This document shows positions 16,547 through 24,664 of a DNA stretch of 64,000 nucleotides, piece after piece (positions within the stretch are counted from its first letter, which is position 1; every line of letters begins with the position of its first letter). Under the pieces are notes generated by a model, which was not told the origin of the DNA, searched no databases, and saw only the letters and a program-made list of their open reading frames with translations. Position numbers and translations under genes: made by a program. The stretch is from Elusimicrobia bacterium GWF2_62_30 (GTDB taxonomy: Bacteria; Elusimicrobiota; Elusimicrobia; Elusimicrobiales; UBA9959): the NCBI GenBank assembly GCA_001799995.1, contig MGUK01000044.1, forward strand, positions 1 through 64,000. The letters are read 5' to 3'.

Positions 16547-19093
16547 TTACTCCTCGCTCCACTTCATGAACATGGGCATGAACGGGTTCGCCACGTCCGG
16601 GTGCTTGCCTACCACGCGGACGGCGAAATCGTGCCGGCCGCTCTTGTAGCAGGGGACGTCCCCCTTGTAGAGGTACGCCTCGCCCATGCGCGCGTCGAAA
16701 GACATGGAGACGGAACGGCCTTCCTTGAAAACGGCCTCGCCGTCGGCCGCGCCGACGTGCAGCTGCACGTCCACGTCCTCGGGCTTCAGGTCGCCCAGCC
16801 AGACCACGGCCGTGACGGGGAGCTTCGCCCCGGAATGCACTTCCATCTCCGGCTTGAACTGGTCCGGCACGATCTTTACGCGCGGCCAGCTCTCCTCGAG
16901 CTTTTTACGCCAGCGCGCCAGCTCGGCCACGCGCGAGTTCTCCGAGAACTTCACGGAAGAGCGGTGCGCGGGCGTGTAGAACTTCTCGTAATACTCGCGC
17001 AGCATGCGGTTGGTGTTGAAATGAGGCGCGAGCTTGCGCACGCAGGCCTTCATCATCTTCAGCCACCCGTGCGGCAGGCCGTCCGTCCCGCGGTCGTAGT
17101 AGAGCGGCGCTATCACTTTCTTTATGAGGTTATAGATGGATTCGGCCTCGACGTAATCGCGCTCTTCGTCGCTGTTGTACGCCTCCGTGCCGCCAATGGC
17201 CCAGCCCACGTCGGGAGAGTAGCCTTCCACCCACCAGCCGTCCAGGACGGAGAGGTTCATGACGCCGTTGATCACGGCCTTCATGCCGCTGGTGCCGGAA
17301 GCCTCGAGGGGCCGGATGGGGTTGTTCATCCACACATCCACGCCCTGCACCATGTAGCGGGCCACGTTCATGTTGTAGTCTTCCACGAAGATGATGCGGC
17401 TCTTGAAGCGCTTGTCCATGGAAAGCTTGGCCACGGCGCGGATGAATTCCTTGCCCTGGGCGTCGGCCTGGTGCGCCTTGCCGGCGAACACGAACTGCAC
17501 CGGCAGTTTCTCGTCGTTGACCAGTTCCAGCAGGCGGGTGAGGTCGCGCATGAACAGCGTGGCGCGCTTATAGGTGGCGAAGCGCCGCGCGAAACCTATC
17601 GTGAGATATTCGGGGTTCAGGACCTTCTCCGCCTCGGCCAGCACGGTCGGGTCGGCGCTCAGGCGCTGGTGCTGGCGCTTGAGGCGCTCGCGCACCAGCT
17701 TCACCAGCTTGACCTTGCGCACCATGTGGGTATCCCACAGCTCGCGGTCGTCTATCTCGTCGGTCTTGACCCAGTCGCAGGAATCGGGGATGCCGTTCCC
17801 CCCGCCGGCCAGGTAGCGGCTGTAAAGCTGGTGATGCTCGTGGCTGATCCAGGAGCAGGTATGCACGCCGTTGGTGATGCCCTCTATCGGCACTTCGTAG
17901 AGCGGGAGGCCGGGCCAGAGCTTATGCCACATCTCGCGGGACACGTCGCGGTGCAGGAGGCTTACGCCGTTAAGATAGGCGCTGAGGCGCATGGCCACCA
18001 CGGTCATGCAGAAGCCCATGGAAGCGGGCTCTTCCTTGCCTATCTCCAGGAATTCCGGGAACGTCAGCCCCAGGTCCTTGGAATAGACTTCCAGGTGCTT
18101 GCGCACCAGCTCGAAATCGAAATACTCGTTGCCGGCCATCACCGGCGTGTGCGTGGTGAACACGGAAGAGGACCACACCACTTCCCGGGCCTCGGCGAAG
18201 GTCAGCCCGCGGGACCGCATGAGCTGCCGGATGCGCTCGAAGAGCAGGAAGGCGCTGTGGCCCTCGTTGACGTGGAACACCGTAGGGCTTATGCCCATGG
18301 CCTCGAGGGCGCGGGCGCCGCCGATGCCCAGCACTATCTCCTGGCGGATGCGGTTCTCGCGGTCGCCGCCGTAAAGCTGCTCGGTGATGGTCCGGGTCTG
18401 GGGCGTGTTCTCCGGCAGGTTGGTGTCCAGCAGGAACAGGGATGTCCTGCCCACCGGCACCTGCCAGACGCCTATCTTCACTTTCTCGCCCGCGAATTCC
18501 ACCTCGACGCGCAGCGGCTGGCCGGAGGCGTCCTTCACGATCTGCACCGGCATGTTGTACCAGTCGTTCTCGGGATAGCGCTCCACCTGCCAGCTGTCGC
18601 GGTTAAGCACCTGCTGCACGTAGCCCTTGCGGTAAAGCAGGCCCACGCCTACCAGGGGCAGGCCCAGGTCCGAAGCGGATTTAAGATGGTCGCCGCTGAG
18701 CATCCCGAGGCCGCCGGAATAGATCGGCAGGCCTTCGCCTATGCCGTATTCCATGGAGAAATAGGCGATATGCATCGTCTTGTCGGGGCCCTGGGCGTTC
18801 TTGGCGTACCAGGTGTCCTTGAACGCCATGTAGCTTTCGAATTTGCGCTGGATCTCGCCCAGCTTGCCGAGGAAATTATTGTCGCGGCTGAGCGAGTCGA
18901 GCTTTTCGGGGGCCAGCGTGCCCAGGATCCACTTGGGATTGCGGTGGGAGCGGTGCCACAGCTCTTCGTCTATGCCTACGAACATCATGATGGCGTCCCA
19001 GTTCCAGGTGAACCACATATTGGTGGAAAGCTCGTCAAGCGCCTTGAGGCTGGCCGGAAGATTGGGAATAACGTTGAACGATTTGATTTTCAT
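16547..19093 (-). CDS. glgP: Alpha-glucan (glycogen/maltodextrin) phosphorylase
   Basis: An 848-residue GT35 phosphorylase of the shorter type with an N-terminal DUF3417-like region (ALDELSTNMWFTWNWDA). It releases glucose-1-phosphate from glycogen or maltodextrin using PLP. The PLP-lysine region reads EASGTSGMKAVINGVMNLSVLDGWW, and FARRFATYKRATL and VHVNEGHSAF-like segments are present. It stands alone on its strand; no other glycogen gene is nearby. The ATG follows a TAGAAT box by seven bases without a Shine-Dalgarno site. Confidence 0.93.
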   Translation of the reverse strand: MKIKSFNVIPNLPASLKALDELSTNMWFTWNWDAIMMFVGIDEELWHRSHRNPKWILGTLAPEKLDSLSRDNNFLGKLGEIQRKFESYMAFKDTWYAKNAQGPDKTMHIAYFSMEYGIGEGLPIYSGGLGMLSGDHLKSASDLGLPLVGVGLLYRKGYVQQVLNRDSWQVERYPENDWYNMPVQIVKDASGQPLRVEVEFAGEKVKIGVWQVPVGRTSLFLLDTNLPENTPQTRTITEQLYGGDRENRIRQEIVLGIGGARALEAMGISPTVFHVNEGHSAFLLFERIRQLMRSRGLTFAEAREVVWSSSVFTTHTPVMAGNEYFDFELVRKHLEVYSKDLGLTFPEFLEIGKEEPASMGFCMTVVAMRLSAYLNGVSLLHRDVSREMWHKLWPGLPLYEVPIEGITNGVHTCSWISHEHHQLYSRYLAGGGNGIPDSCDWVKTDEIDDRELWDTHMVRKVKLVKLVRERLKRQHQRLSADPTVLAEAEKVLNPEYLTIGFARRFATYKRATLFMRDLTRLLELVNDEKLPVQFVFAGKAHQADAQGKEFIRAVAKLSMDKRFKSRIIFVEDYNMNVARYMVQGVDVWMNNPIRPLEASGTSGMKAVINGVMNLSVLDGWWVEGYSPDVGWAIGGTEAYNSDEERDYVEAESIYNLIKKVIAPLYYDRGTDGLPHGWLKMMKACVRKLAPHFNTNRMLREYYEKFYTPAHRSSVKFSENSRVAELARWRKKLEESWPRVKIVPDQFKPEMEVHSGAKLPVTAVVWLGDLKPEDVDVQLHVGAADGEAVFKEGRSVSMSFDARMGEAYLYKGDVPCYKSGRHDFAVRVVGKHPDVANPFMPMFMKWSEE

Positions 19094-19100
19094 ATATACA

Positions 19101-19106
19101 ATTCTA
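19101..19106 (-). promoter_or_regulatory. TANNNT box seven bases before the glgP start
   Basis: On the minus strand TAGAAT is followed by TGTATAT and then the glgP ATG (19091-19093). No Shine-Dalgarno sequence, suggesting a leaderless transcript. Confidence 0.5.
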
Positions 19107-19124
19107 CGAAATTATGGGGCGGCA

Positions 19125-19199
19125 AAAAAGGGGACAGGCTGGTTTATTTTCGGCCGGACTTCTTTGAGTGCGGCAAAAAAAGCAGCCTGTCCCCTTTTT
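19125..19199. repeat. REP-like inverted repeat with GGGGACAGGCTG arms
   Basis: AAAAAGGGGACAGGCTG (19125-19141) and its exact complement (19183-19199) enclose 41 bases. The arms resemble GGGGACAG-type palindromic interspersed repeats that in many bacteria accompany REP-associated tyrosine transposases. No transposase is in the window. It lies in the divergent promoter space of glgP and a GT2 gene, ending 11 bases before the latter's TAATAT box. Confidence 0.7.
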
Positions 19200-19210
19200 C
19201 CTCGATATGC

Positions 19211-19216
19211 TAATAT
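19211..19216 (+). promoter_or_regulatory. TANNNT box seven bases before a GT2 start
   Basis: TAATAT at 19211-19216, then seven bases, then ATG at 19224. No Shine-Dalgarno sequence is visible. Confidence 0.45.
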
Positions 19217-19223
19217 TTACCGA

Positions 19224-20066
19224 ATGGAATTGAGCGTTATCATACCCACGCTGGCCAACCACGAAAACTTCGTCCGCTCGTGCGAAAGCATCGTTGCCGG
19301 CACCGCCGCGGAGGCGGAATTCTTCCTGGCCTATAACGGCGAGCCAGCCGGCCTGGAGGCCGTTAAAGCGCGCCTTAAACACGTGCCCCGCCTGAGCGTG
19401 GTCCAGACCACGCCGTACGGGGGCATCTCGAAGACCTGCAACGAGGCCTTCGGCCTGTCCGGCGGTACTTACGTGGCGTTCATCCACGACGACGTCATCC
19501 TGGAAGACCCGGACTGGTTCCCCAAACTGCGGAAAGTGCTGGAGACCCGTCAGGACGTGGGCATGGTAGGCGGCAGCGAGGCCAAGTACATAGACCGCTC
19601 GCCGGTAGAGCTTCCCGCCCTGGATGACGCAGGGATACTTAAGGAATGCGACTGGTCCCCCACCATCTCGCTGGCCAGGCGCGCCACGCTGGAAGCCGGC
19701 GGGCTGTTCGACGAATTTTACCTGATCGGCCTGGAGGACAAGGACTGGGCGCTGGGCTTCCGGCGCAAGAACCTGAAGGTGGCCTTCTTCCCCGTAAAGC
19801 ACGAGCACATCGGCTGCCAGGGCTCTTATTCCCTTTTCAGGAAGAAACTGGATTTCCTCGATTATTATTCCAAAGAGGGCAAGCGAGAACGCTACTTCCT
19901 GGAAAAGAACAAGGATATCCTGGCCCCGGCCTATTACGCGGCCTCCATGAAGAAATGGGGCGAAAAGGAGCGGGACTGGAACAAGAAGTGGTGGAAGGAA
20001 CTATACGTGAAACACTACGCGGCGCGGGCCGCGGAAGCGCTCCGGTCCCTGTTCCGCAAACAGTGA
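19224..20066 (+). CDS. Family 2 glycosyltransferase
   Basis: The 280-residue protein starts at MELSVIIPTLANHENF, the typical N-terminus of GT2 enzymes; the longer frame upstream runs through the glgP promoter and gene antisense. GGISKTCNEAF and the metal-binding AFIHDDV are conserved. A later GLFDEFYLIGLEDKDWALGFRRK matches the acceptor-side motif of rhamnosyl/galactosyl-type GT2 proteins. Acceptor and sugar are unknown. It is followed by tRNA-Ala. Confidence 0.8.
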   Translation: MELSVIIPTLANHENFVRSCESIVAGTAAEAEFFLAYNGEPAGLEAVKARLKHVPRLSVVQTTPYGGISKTCNEAFGLSGGTYVAFIHDDVILEDPDWFPKLRKVLETRQDVGMVGGSEAKYIDRSPVELPALDDAGILKECDWSPTISLARRATLEAGGLFDEFYLIGLEDKDWALGFRRKNLKVAFFPVKHEHIGCQGSYSLFRKKLDFLDYYSKEGKRERYFLEKNKDILAPAYYAASMKKWGEKERDWNKKWWKELYVKHYAARAAEALRSLFRKQ

Positions 20067-20147
20067 ATTTGAATTGCCACCGTGTTTTTTTATAAGATAT
20101 ACGTAGTTCTTTAAAAGACCGTTCAGTTGTCGCGGTCTACTGTATTC

Positions 20148-20223
20148 GGGCGTGTAGCTCAGCTGGGAGAGCGCCTCCATGGCATGGAGGAGGTCGCAGG
20201 TTCGATCCCTGTCACGTCCACCA
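20148..20223 (+). tRNA. tRNA-Ala (anticodon GGC), CCA encoded
   Basis: Cloverleaf of 76 bases: acceptor GGGCGTG/CACGTCC, D-stem GCTC/GAGC, anticodon stem CCTCC/GGAGG with loop ATGGCAT (GGC), T-loop GTTCGATCC, and an encoded CCA end. A terminator follows at once. Confidence 0.95.
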
Positions 20224-20228
20224 GATTT

Positions 20229-20256
20229 AAAAAGCCCCTTACGGGGCTTTTTAATT
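20229..20256 (+). terminator. Terminator of tRNA-Ala
   Basis: AAAAAGCCCC TTA CGGGGCTTTTT: a stem of AGCCCC/GGGGCT with a short loop and T-run six bases after the tRNA. Confidence 0.88.
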
Positions 20257-20283
20257 TTATCGGCGAAGCGATGGAATAGCGCC

Positions 20284-20419
20284 GCAGGGCTGGACGCGGG
20301 GACCGGTTTAGCAAAACCTTCCGACGACTGAGCCTTGCATAGCGGCGAAGGAGGAGGATGAGCGACGGGCACGGTGTGCCCTAGCGCGTTTTGCGCACCG
20401 GTCCCCGCGGCTGGCCCTG
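20284..20419. repeat. Palindromic intergenic repeat, copy 4
   Basis: The 136 bp element has the same orientation and core as copy 3 (GCAAAACCTTCCGACGACTG ... GCGCGTTTTGCG) and outer arms GCAGGGCTGGACGCGGGGACC and their imperfect complement. It lies between the tRNA terminator and the promoter of a GT4 gene. Confidence 0.85.
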
Positions 20420-20493
20420 CCCCGGGTGTGTGCCAACCATCTTCTATCGCAGTCACGACGGGGCGCCTTATTTGTTAGAATATTCACACTATT

Positions 20494-21651
20494 ATGGAGA
20501 AACGCCTCACCGTATTTCACCTCGACGACGGCAAAGAACTGCGCGGCGGCCAGCGCCAGATGATGTACCTGGTCAAAGAGCTGGACCGCCTGGGCCACGA
20601 CAACACCGTGGTCTGCCGCCACGGCTCCCCCCTGCACAAAGCCGCCGCCCGCAAGAATTTCAAAACCCTCACGCTCCCCTACTTCTTCGAGTGGGACCCC
20701 GTTTCCGCGCTGCTGCTGCGCCGCGTCCTTAAAGCCCTCCCGGCCGCCGGGCAGCCGCCCATACTGCATTCCCACACCGGCCATACCGCCGCCGTCTCCT
20801 GGCTGGCCTCGGCCGGCCTCGACTGCGTGCGCGTGGCTCACAGGCGCGTGGATTTCATGCCGGGCTCCTTCACCGCCAGGTTCAAATATTCCAAGGCCCA
20901 CAGCGTTATAGCCATCTCCGACGCCGTGAAGGAAATCCTCCTTAAGGCCGGCGTACCCGACGAAAGGGTCGCCGTGGTGAACAGCACCATAGACCTCGAC
21001 GACACACCCTGGAAGCAGAGCGGCTACCAGGCCTACCGCGACAGCGCCCGCAAAGAACTCGCCGCCGAGCTCGCCATCCCCGCCGGCGCCTTCTGGGCGG
21101 GCTCGCTTATAGCCCTGGTCCCGCACAAGGACCCCGAGAACATGGTCCGCGCCGCGGCCCTGGTCCTGAAAGAAGTCCCCGACCTGTTCTTCCTGGTCGC
21201 CGGGGAGGGCCCGCTGGAGCAGCGCACCGCGCACCTGGCGAAGATGCTCAAGATCTCCGACCGCTTCAGGCTGATAGGCTACCGCCCCGACCCCTACAAG
21301 GTACTGGCCGCCCTTGATATGTTCGTGTTGTCTTCGGCGGAAGAAGGTATGGGCAGCGTCCTGGTAGAAGCCATGAACGCTCGCCTGCCCATCGTCGCCA
21401 CCACGGCCGGCGGCATAACGGACGTAGTGGAGAACGGGGCCAACGGGCTGACCGTGCCCCCCCGCGACCACGAAGCCCTCGCCAAAGCCCAGCTCCGCCT
21501 TATCGGCGACCCGGAGCTCCGCGCGCGCCTGGCCGAGGAGGCCCACCGCCGGCGGGAGGATTTTTCCTCCCCGCGCATGGCCGCGCTCACCTTAAAGTGT
21601 TATGAAACAGCCCTTGAAAATTTTAAGCGCAATCGACATCCCCTGGAATAG
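20494..21651 (+). CDS. Family 4 glycosyltransferase
   Basis: A 385-residue GT-B enzyme. The N-terminal domain has HLDDGKELRGGQRQMMYLVKEL (acceptor side), the C-terminal domain LIALVPHKDPENMVRAA and the donor-binding SSAEEGMGSVLVEAMNARLPIVATTAGG (E-x7-E). It is probably part of lipooligosaccharide or lipid-linked glycan assembly with the next two transferases. TAGAAT lies 12 bases upstream of the ATG, without a Shine-Dalgarno site. The 3' end overlaps the next GT4 gene by 50 bases. Confidence 0.85.
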   Translation: MEKRLTVFHLDDGKELRGGQRQMMYLVKELDRLGHDNTVVCRHGSPLHKAAARKNFKTLTLPYFFEWDPVSALLLRRVLKALPAAGQPPILHSHTGHTAAVSWLASAGLDCVRVAHRRVDFMPGSFTARFKYSKAHSVIAISDAVKEILLKAGVPDERVAVVNSTIDLDDTPWKQSGYQAYRDSARKELAAELAIPAGAFWAGSLIALVPHKDPENMVRAAALVLKEVPDLFFLVAGEGPLEQRTAHLAKMLKISDRFRLIGYRPDPYKVLAALDMFVLSSAEEGMGSVLVEAMNARLPIVATTAGGITDVVENGANGLTVPPRDHEALAKAQLRLIGDPELRARLAEEAHRRREDFSSPRMAALTLKCYETALENFKRNRHPLE

Positions 21652-22651
21652 CGGGCTTGCCGACTACGCTTTTGAACAGGCGCGCGCCCTCCGGGCGGCG
21701 GGCCATACCGTCTATTTCGCCTGCCCCGCCGGCAGCGCCGCCATGGACCTGGCCGGGCGCGAAGGTTTCAGTACCTTCGAGCTCCCCGGGCGCAGGGACC
21801 ACCTGCGCCTGCCGCAGGCCGTCTTCGCCCTGCGCGCTTTCTGCCGGAAAGAAGGCGTGGACGTGGTCTGCGCCCATACCGGCCGGACGCAGACTATCGC
21901 CTGCCTGCTGGGCCGCCCGGTAATCAGGGTAAAGGCCGACGCGAAACTCCCGACGGCCGGGCTGATCTATTCCAGGGTAGCCAAAGTAATTTCAGCGTCG
22001 GGCTACATTCAAAGGCTTTACCTTAAAGCCGGCCTGGACGGCCGCCGCCTGGCCCTGATACCCCGCGGCATCAAGGTCCGGCCCGTAACGGCCCGCGACC
22101 CGGGCCGCCCGGCGAAAGTAGGGATAGTGGGCCGGCTGGACCCCGTGAAGGGCCACGCTATTTTCCTGAAGGCCGCCGCAGAGCTGCAAAAACGCGGGCT
22201 CAAGGCCGAGTTCCATATCGCCGGGGCAGAGGCCAACGTGAAGCAGGCGGACCTTGAGAAGGCCGCGGCCGGGCTCGGCATACGCGAGAGCGTATTCTTT
22301 CATGGCGGCATCAGCGACGTTTTTGGTTTCATGGCGTCCTGCGACGCCGGGGTTATAGCCTCGCTGGCCAGCGAGGCGGTCTCGCGCGTGGCCCTGGAGT
22401 GGATCTCCTGCGGCAAGCCGCTTGTTTCCACCACGGCCGGCAGCCTCCCGGAATTCACCGGCCTGGGCTGGCTGGTCCCGCCCGGAGATCACGCGGCCAT
22501 AGCTGACAAGCTTGCGGCGCTGCTTTCCGATCCCGCGCTGCTCGCGTCCGCCGGTAGCGAGAACCTTACCAGGGCGGAGCGGGAGTATTCCCCCGAAATT
22601 TTCTCCGCTTCCACCTGCGCGGTTTTCCAGGAGGCCGCCGCCGCGCGCTGA
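21602..22651 (+). CDS. Family 4 glycosyltransferase
   Basis: The 349-residue GT-B protein begins MKQPLKILSAIDIPWNSG. The C-terminal donor domain has GIVGRLDPVKGHAIFLKAAAEL and SLASEAVSRVALEWISCGKPLVSTTAG, with the family's Glu residue replaced in context by SEAVSRVALE. The layout is similar to heptosyl- or glucosyltransferases of core oligosaccharide. The long 50-base overlap with the upstream GT4 implies tight coupling. Confidence 0.8.
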   Translation: MKQPLKILSAIDIPWNSGLADYAFEQARALRAAGHTVYFACPAGSAAMDLAGREGFSTFELPGRRDHLRLPQAVFALRAFCRKEGVDVVCAHTGRTQTIACLLGRPVIRVKADAKLPTAGLIYSRVAKVISASGYIQRLYLKAGLDGRRLALIPRGIKVRPVTARDPGRPAKVGIVGRLDPVKGHAIFLKAAAELQKRGLKAEFHIAGAEANVKQADLEKAAAGLGIRESVFFHGGISDVFGFMASCDAGVIASLASEAVSRVALEWISCGKPLVSTTAGSLPEFTGLGWLVPPGDHAAIADKLAALLSDPALLASAGSENLTRAEREYSPEIFSASTCAVFQEAAAAR

Positions 22652-22659
22652 CCCGACCT

Positions 22660-23400
22660 ATGCCCACCATAGCCATAGCGATGATAGCCAACAACGAGGA
22701 GAAGAACCTCAAGCGCTCCCTTTCCAGCGCCGCTTGGGCCGACGAAATAATCTTCGTGGACTGCGGCTCCACCGACGGCACCGCGCTGGCGGCCAGGGAC
22801 TTCCCGGTAAAGTTCTTCTCGCGCCCCAACAGCCGCGCGGTCTACGTCAACAAGCAGTTCGCCGCCGACCAGGCCGTTTCCGACTGGATCTTCATCCTGG
22901 ACGCGGACGAGGAGGTAACCCCCTCCCTGCGGGCCGAGATCAGGCGCGTCACCGCCGCGCCCGCGGCCCCCGCCGCTTTCGAAATGCCCCGCAAGAATTT
23001 TTACTTCGGCGCCTGGCTCAGGCACGGCGGCAAATACCCGGACCGGCAGCTGCGCCTTTTCAAACGGGGCTCGGCGCGCTACCTGCCCAGGCCGGTGCAC
23101 GAACGCCTGGAGGTAGACGGCGCCATCGGCAGGCTCAAAGAGCCCCTGCTGCATTATCCCTACACCGACAGCGAGGACCAGCGCAGGAAGCTGGACTTCT
23201 ACTCGGAGACGCTTACGCGCCTCTACGCGCTGAAAGGACGCAGCCGCCTCTTTATAATTTTCCGCCCTTTCACGCGCTTCATCTCCGCCTATTTCCTGAA
23301 GCTGGGCTTCCTGGACGGCGCGGCCGGGCTCAAGACGGCCCTGATGGATTTCCGCACGGTGTTCGCTTCCGCGCTGCGCTATATCCGTGACCGGGAATAA
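22660..23400 (+). CDS. WaaE/KdtX-like family 2 glycosyltransferase
   Basis: The 246-residue protein has the family sequence AMIANNEEKNLKRSLSS, DEIIFVDCGSTDGT, DWIFILDADEEVTP, then GKYPDRQLRLFKRG and RPVHERL, typical of the WaaE (KdtX) group that adds a beta-glucosyl residue to inner-core heptose in enterobacteria. A membrane-associated C-terminal amphipathic helix is likely. It closes the group of three transferases starting at 20494. Confidence 0.82.
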   Translation: MPTIAIAMIANNEEKNLKRSLSSAAWADEIIFVDCGSTDGTALAARDFPVKFFSRPNSRAVYVNKQFAADQAVSDWIFILDADEEVTPSLRAEIRRVTAAPAAPAAFEMPRKNFYFGAWLRHGGKYPDRQLRLFKRGSARYLPRPVHERLEVDGAIGRLKEPLLHYPYTDSEDQRRKLDFYSETLTRLYALKGRSRLFIIFRPFTRFISAYFLKLGFLDGAAGLKTALMDFRTVFASALRYIRDRE

Positions 23401-23466
23401 TGTTTTGCCCCAAAGGCCCAGCCGCGGGCGGGCCTTAAAGCCCTCCCGCGGGAAGCCGCGCGATAA

Positions 23467-23472
23467 TATAAT
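23467..23472 (+). promoter_or_regulatory. TATAAT box six bases before the amidase start
   Basis: TATAAT at 23467-23472, then TGATAT, then ATG at 23479. No Shine-Dalgarno site and no -35 hexamer at 16-18 bases. Confidence 0.5.
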
Positions 23473-23478
23473 TGATAT

Positions 23479-24603
23479 ATGCTAAGAACCGCTTTACGAA
23501 CTGCTCTCGCCGCTATCTGCCTTGCCGCCGTTCCCGCTTATGCCCTGGAAGATAAAGAAATAGTTATCCCCGGCCTGGCTTACCCGATGCAGATCACGCT
23601 GCAGGGTTCGCAGAAAGCCGGCGCGGTCCTGTTCGAAAGCCGGTTCAGCGAAACTCCCGGGGCGACTTACGACACCGTGCTGCTGGAAGGCGAGATGCCC
23701 GACGCGGCGATACGCCTTGACGTGGTGCTGAGATCGGGTTTCTTCCTGGCCGCGGACAAACGCTACCAGCCGGAGACGCTGCGCCGCTTTCCCAACGGCC
23801 GCTTCTGGGCCAGGTACCGCCTGGGGCCGCTCACCCGCCAGCCGCTCAAGCTAAGCGTGGTGAACCTGGGAGTGGAAAAAGATTCGACGCTGACCATCTA
23901 CGGCACTGAGCTGCTTAAAGCGGACTCCATGCGCGAGACGCGCGAAGTCCAGGCTTCGACTTTCACCTATGTGCCCGACCCGGCCCTTTCCCTGCCGGAG
24001 AACGCCCCCTTCAGGCTTGTGCGCCGCGCCGCCTGGAGCGCGGCCGCGCCCAAAGAGCCCTTTACCCCGCACCAGCCCGTCTACTTCACCCTGCACCACA
24101 CACAGGCGCATTACCCGCTGACCTATGACCGCTCGGTGCTGGAAATGCAGTTCATCCAGGACTTCCACCAGAACGGCCGGGGGTGGATAGACATCGGCTA
24201 CCACTTCCTGGTAGACCCGTTCGGCAACATCTTCGAAGGCCGGCCCATAAACGTAGTGGGCGCGCACACCAAGTACCGCAACACCGGGAATATCGGCATC
24301 TCCATCATGGGCAATTTTCACCCGCCCGTCTCCAATGTTTTTACGCCGGAGACCCAGAGTTCTTTTCTTGCCGCAGGCACGTACCTTAAGGATACGTACA
24401 CCGTGAACAAGAGCAGCTTCTACGCCCACCGCGACCTGCAGGCCACCGACTGCCCCGGCGACGACCTCTACGCAAAAATGGAGACGCTGCGCGGCCTGCT
24501 CTTCGACAACCAGGCCGTCCCGGTGGACCTCGTTCCGGCCCGGGTAGAACTGAACGCCGAGCAGTCGAAAAGCCTGCGCCAGCTGATGAATTTTTACAGG
24601 TAA
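23479..24603 (+). CDS. Secreted N-acetylmuramoyl-L-alanine amidase, PGRP/amidase_2 type
   Basis: The 374-residue protein has a signal peptide (LRTALAAICLAAVPAYA), a beta-rich N-terminal region of about 160 residues, and a PGRP-like zinc amidase domain. The expected zinc ligands appear in FTLHHTQ, AHRDLQATDCPGDD, and DIGYHFLVDPFGNIFEGRP supplies the catalytic Tyr. It cleaves the amide between MurNAc and L-Ala in the periplasm. Together with the SpoIID-like protein it gives this region two cell-wall remodelling enzymes. Confidence 0.88.
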   Translation: MLRTALRTALAAICLAAVPAYALEDKEIVIPGLAYPMQITLQGSQKAGAVLFESRFSETPGATYDTVLLEGEMPDAAIRLDVVLRSGFFLAADKRYQPETLRRFPNGRFWARYRLGPLTRQPLKLSVVNLGVEKDSTLTIYGTELLKADSMRETREVQASTFTYVPDPALSLPENAPFRLVRRAAWSAAAPKEPFTPHQPVYFTLHHTQAHYPLTYDRSVLEMQFIQDFHQNGRGWIDIGYHFLVDPFGNIFEGRPINVVGAHTKYRNTGNIGISIMGNFHPPVSNVFTPETQSSFLAAGTYLKDTYTVNKSSFYAHRDLQATDCPGDDLYAKMETLRGLLFDNQAVPVDLVPARVELNAEQSKSLRQLMNFYR

Positions 24604-24619
24604 AGGTTCCCGCCGCGAC

Positions 24620-24653
24620 AAAATACCCCCGCCGTACGCGGGGGTATTTTTTT
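24620..24653. terminator. Bidirectional terminator between the amidase and lysA
   Basis: AAAATACCCCCGC and GCGGGGGTATTTT pair around CGTA, with A- and T-runs on the two sides. Confidence 0.88.
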
Positions 24654-24664
24654 AGATGGAAGGA

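Noticed and set aside
16601-19213. 870-residue plus-strand frame
   Set aside because: Antisense to glgP; long only because of high GC and codon bias.
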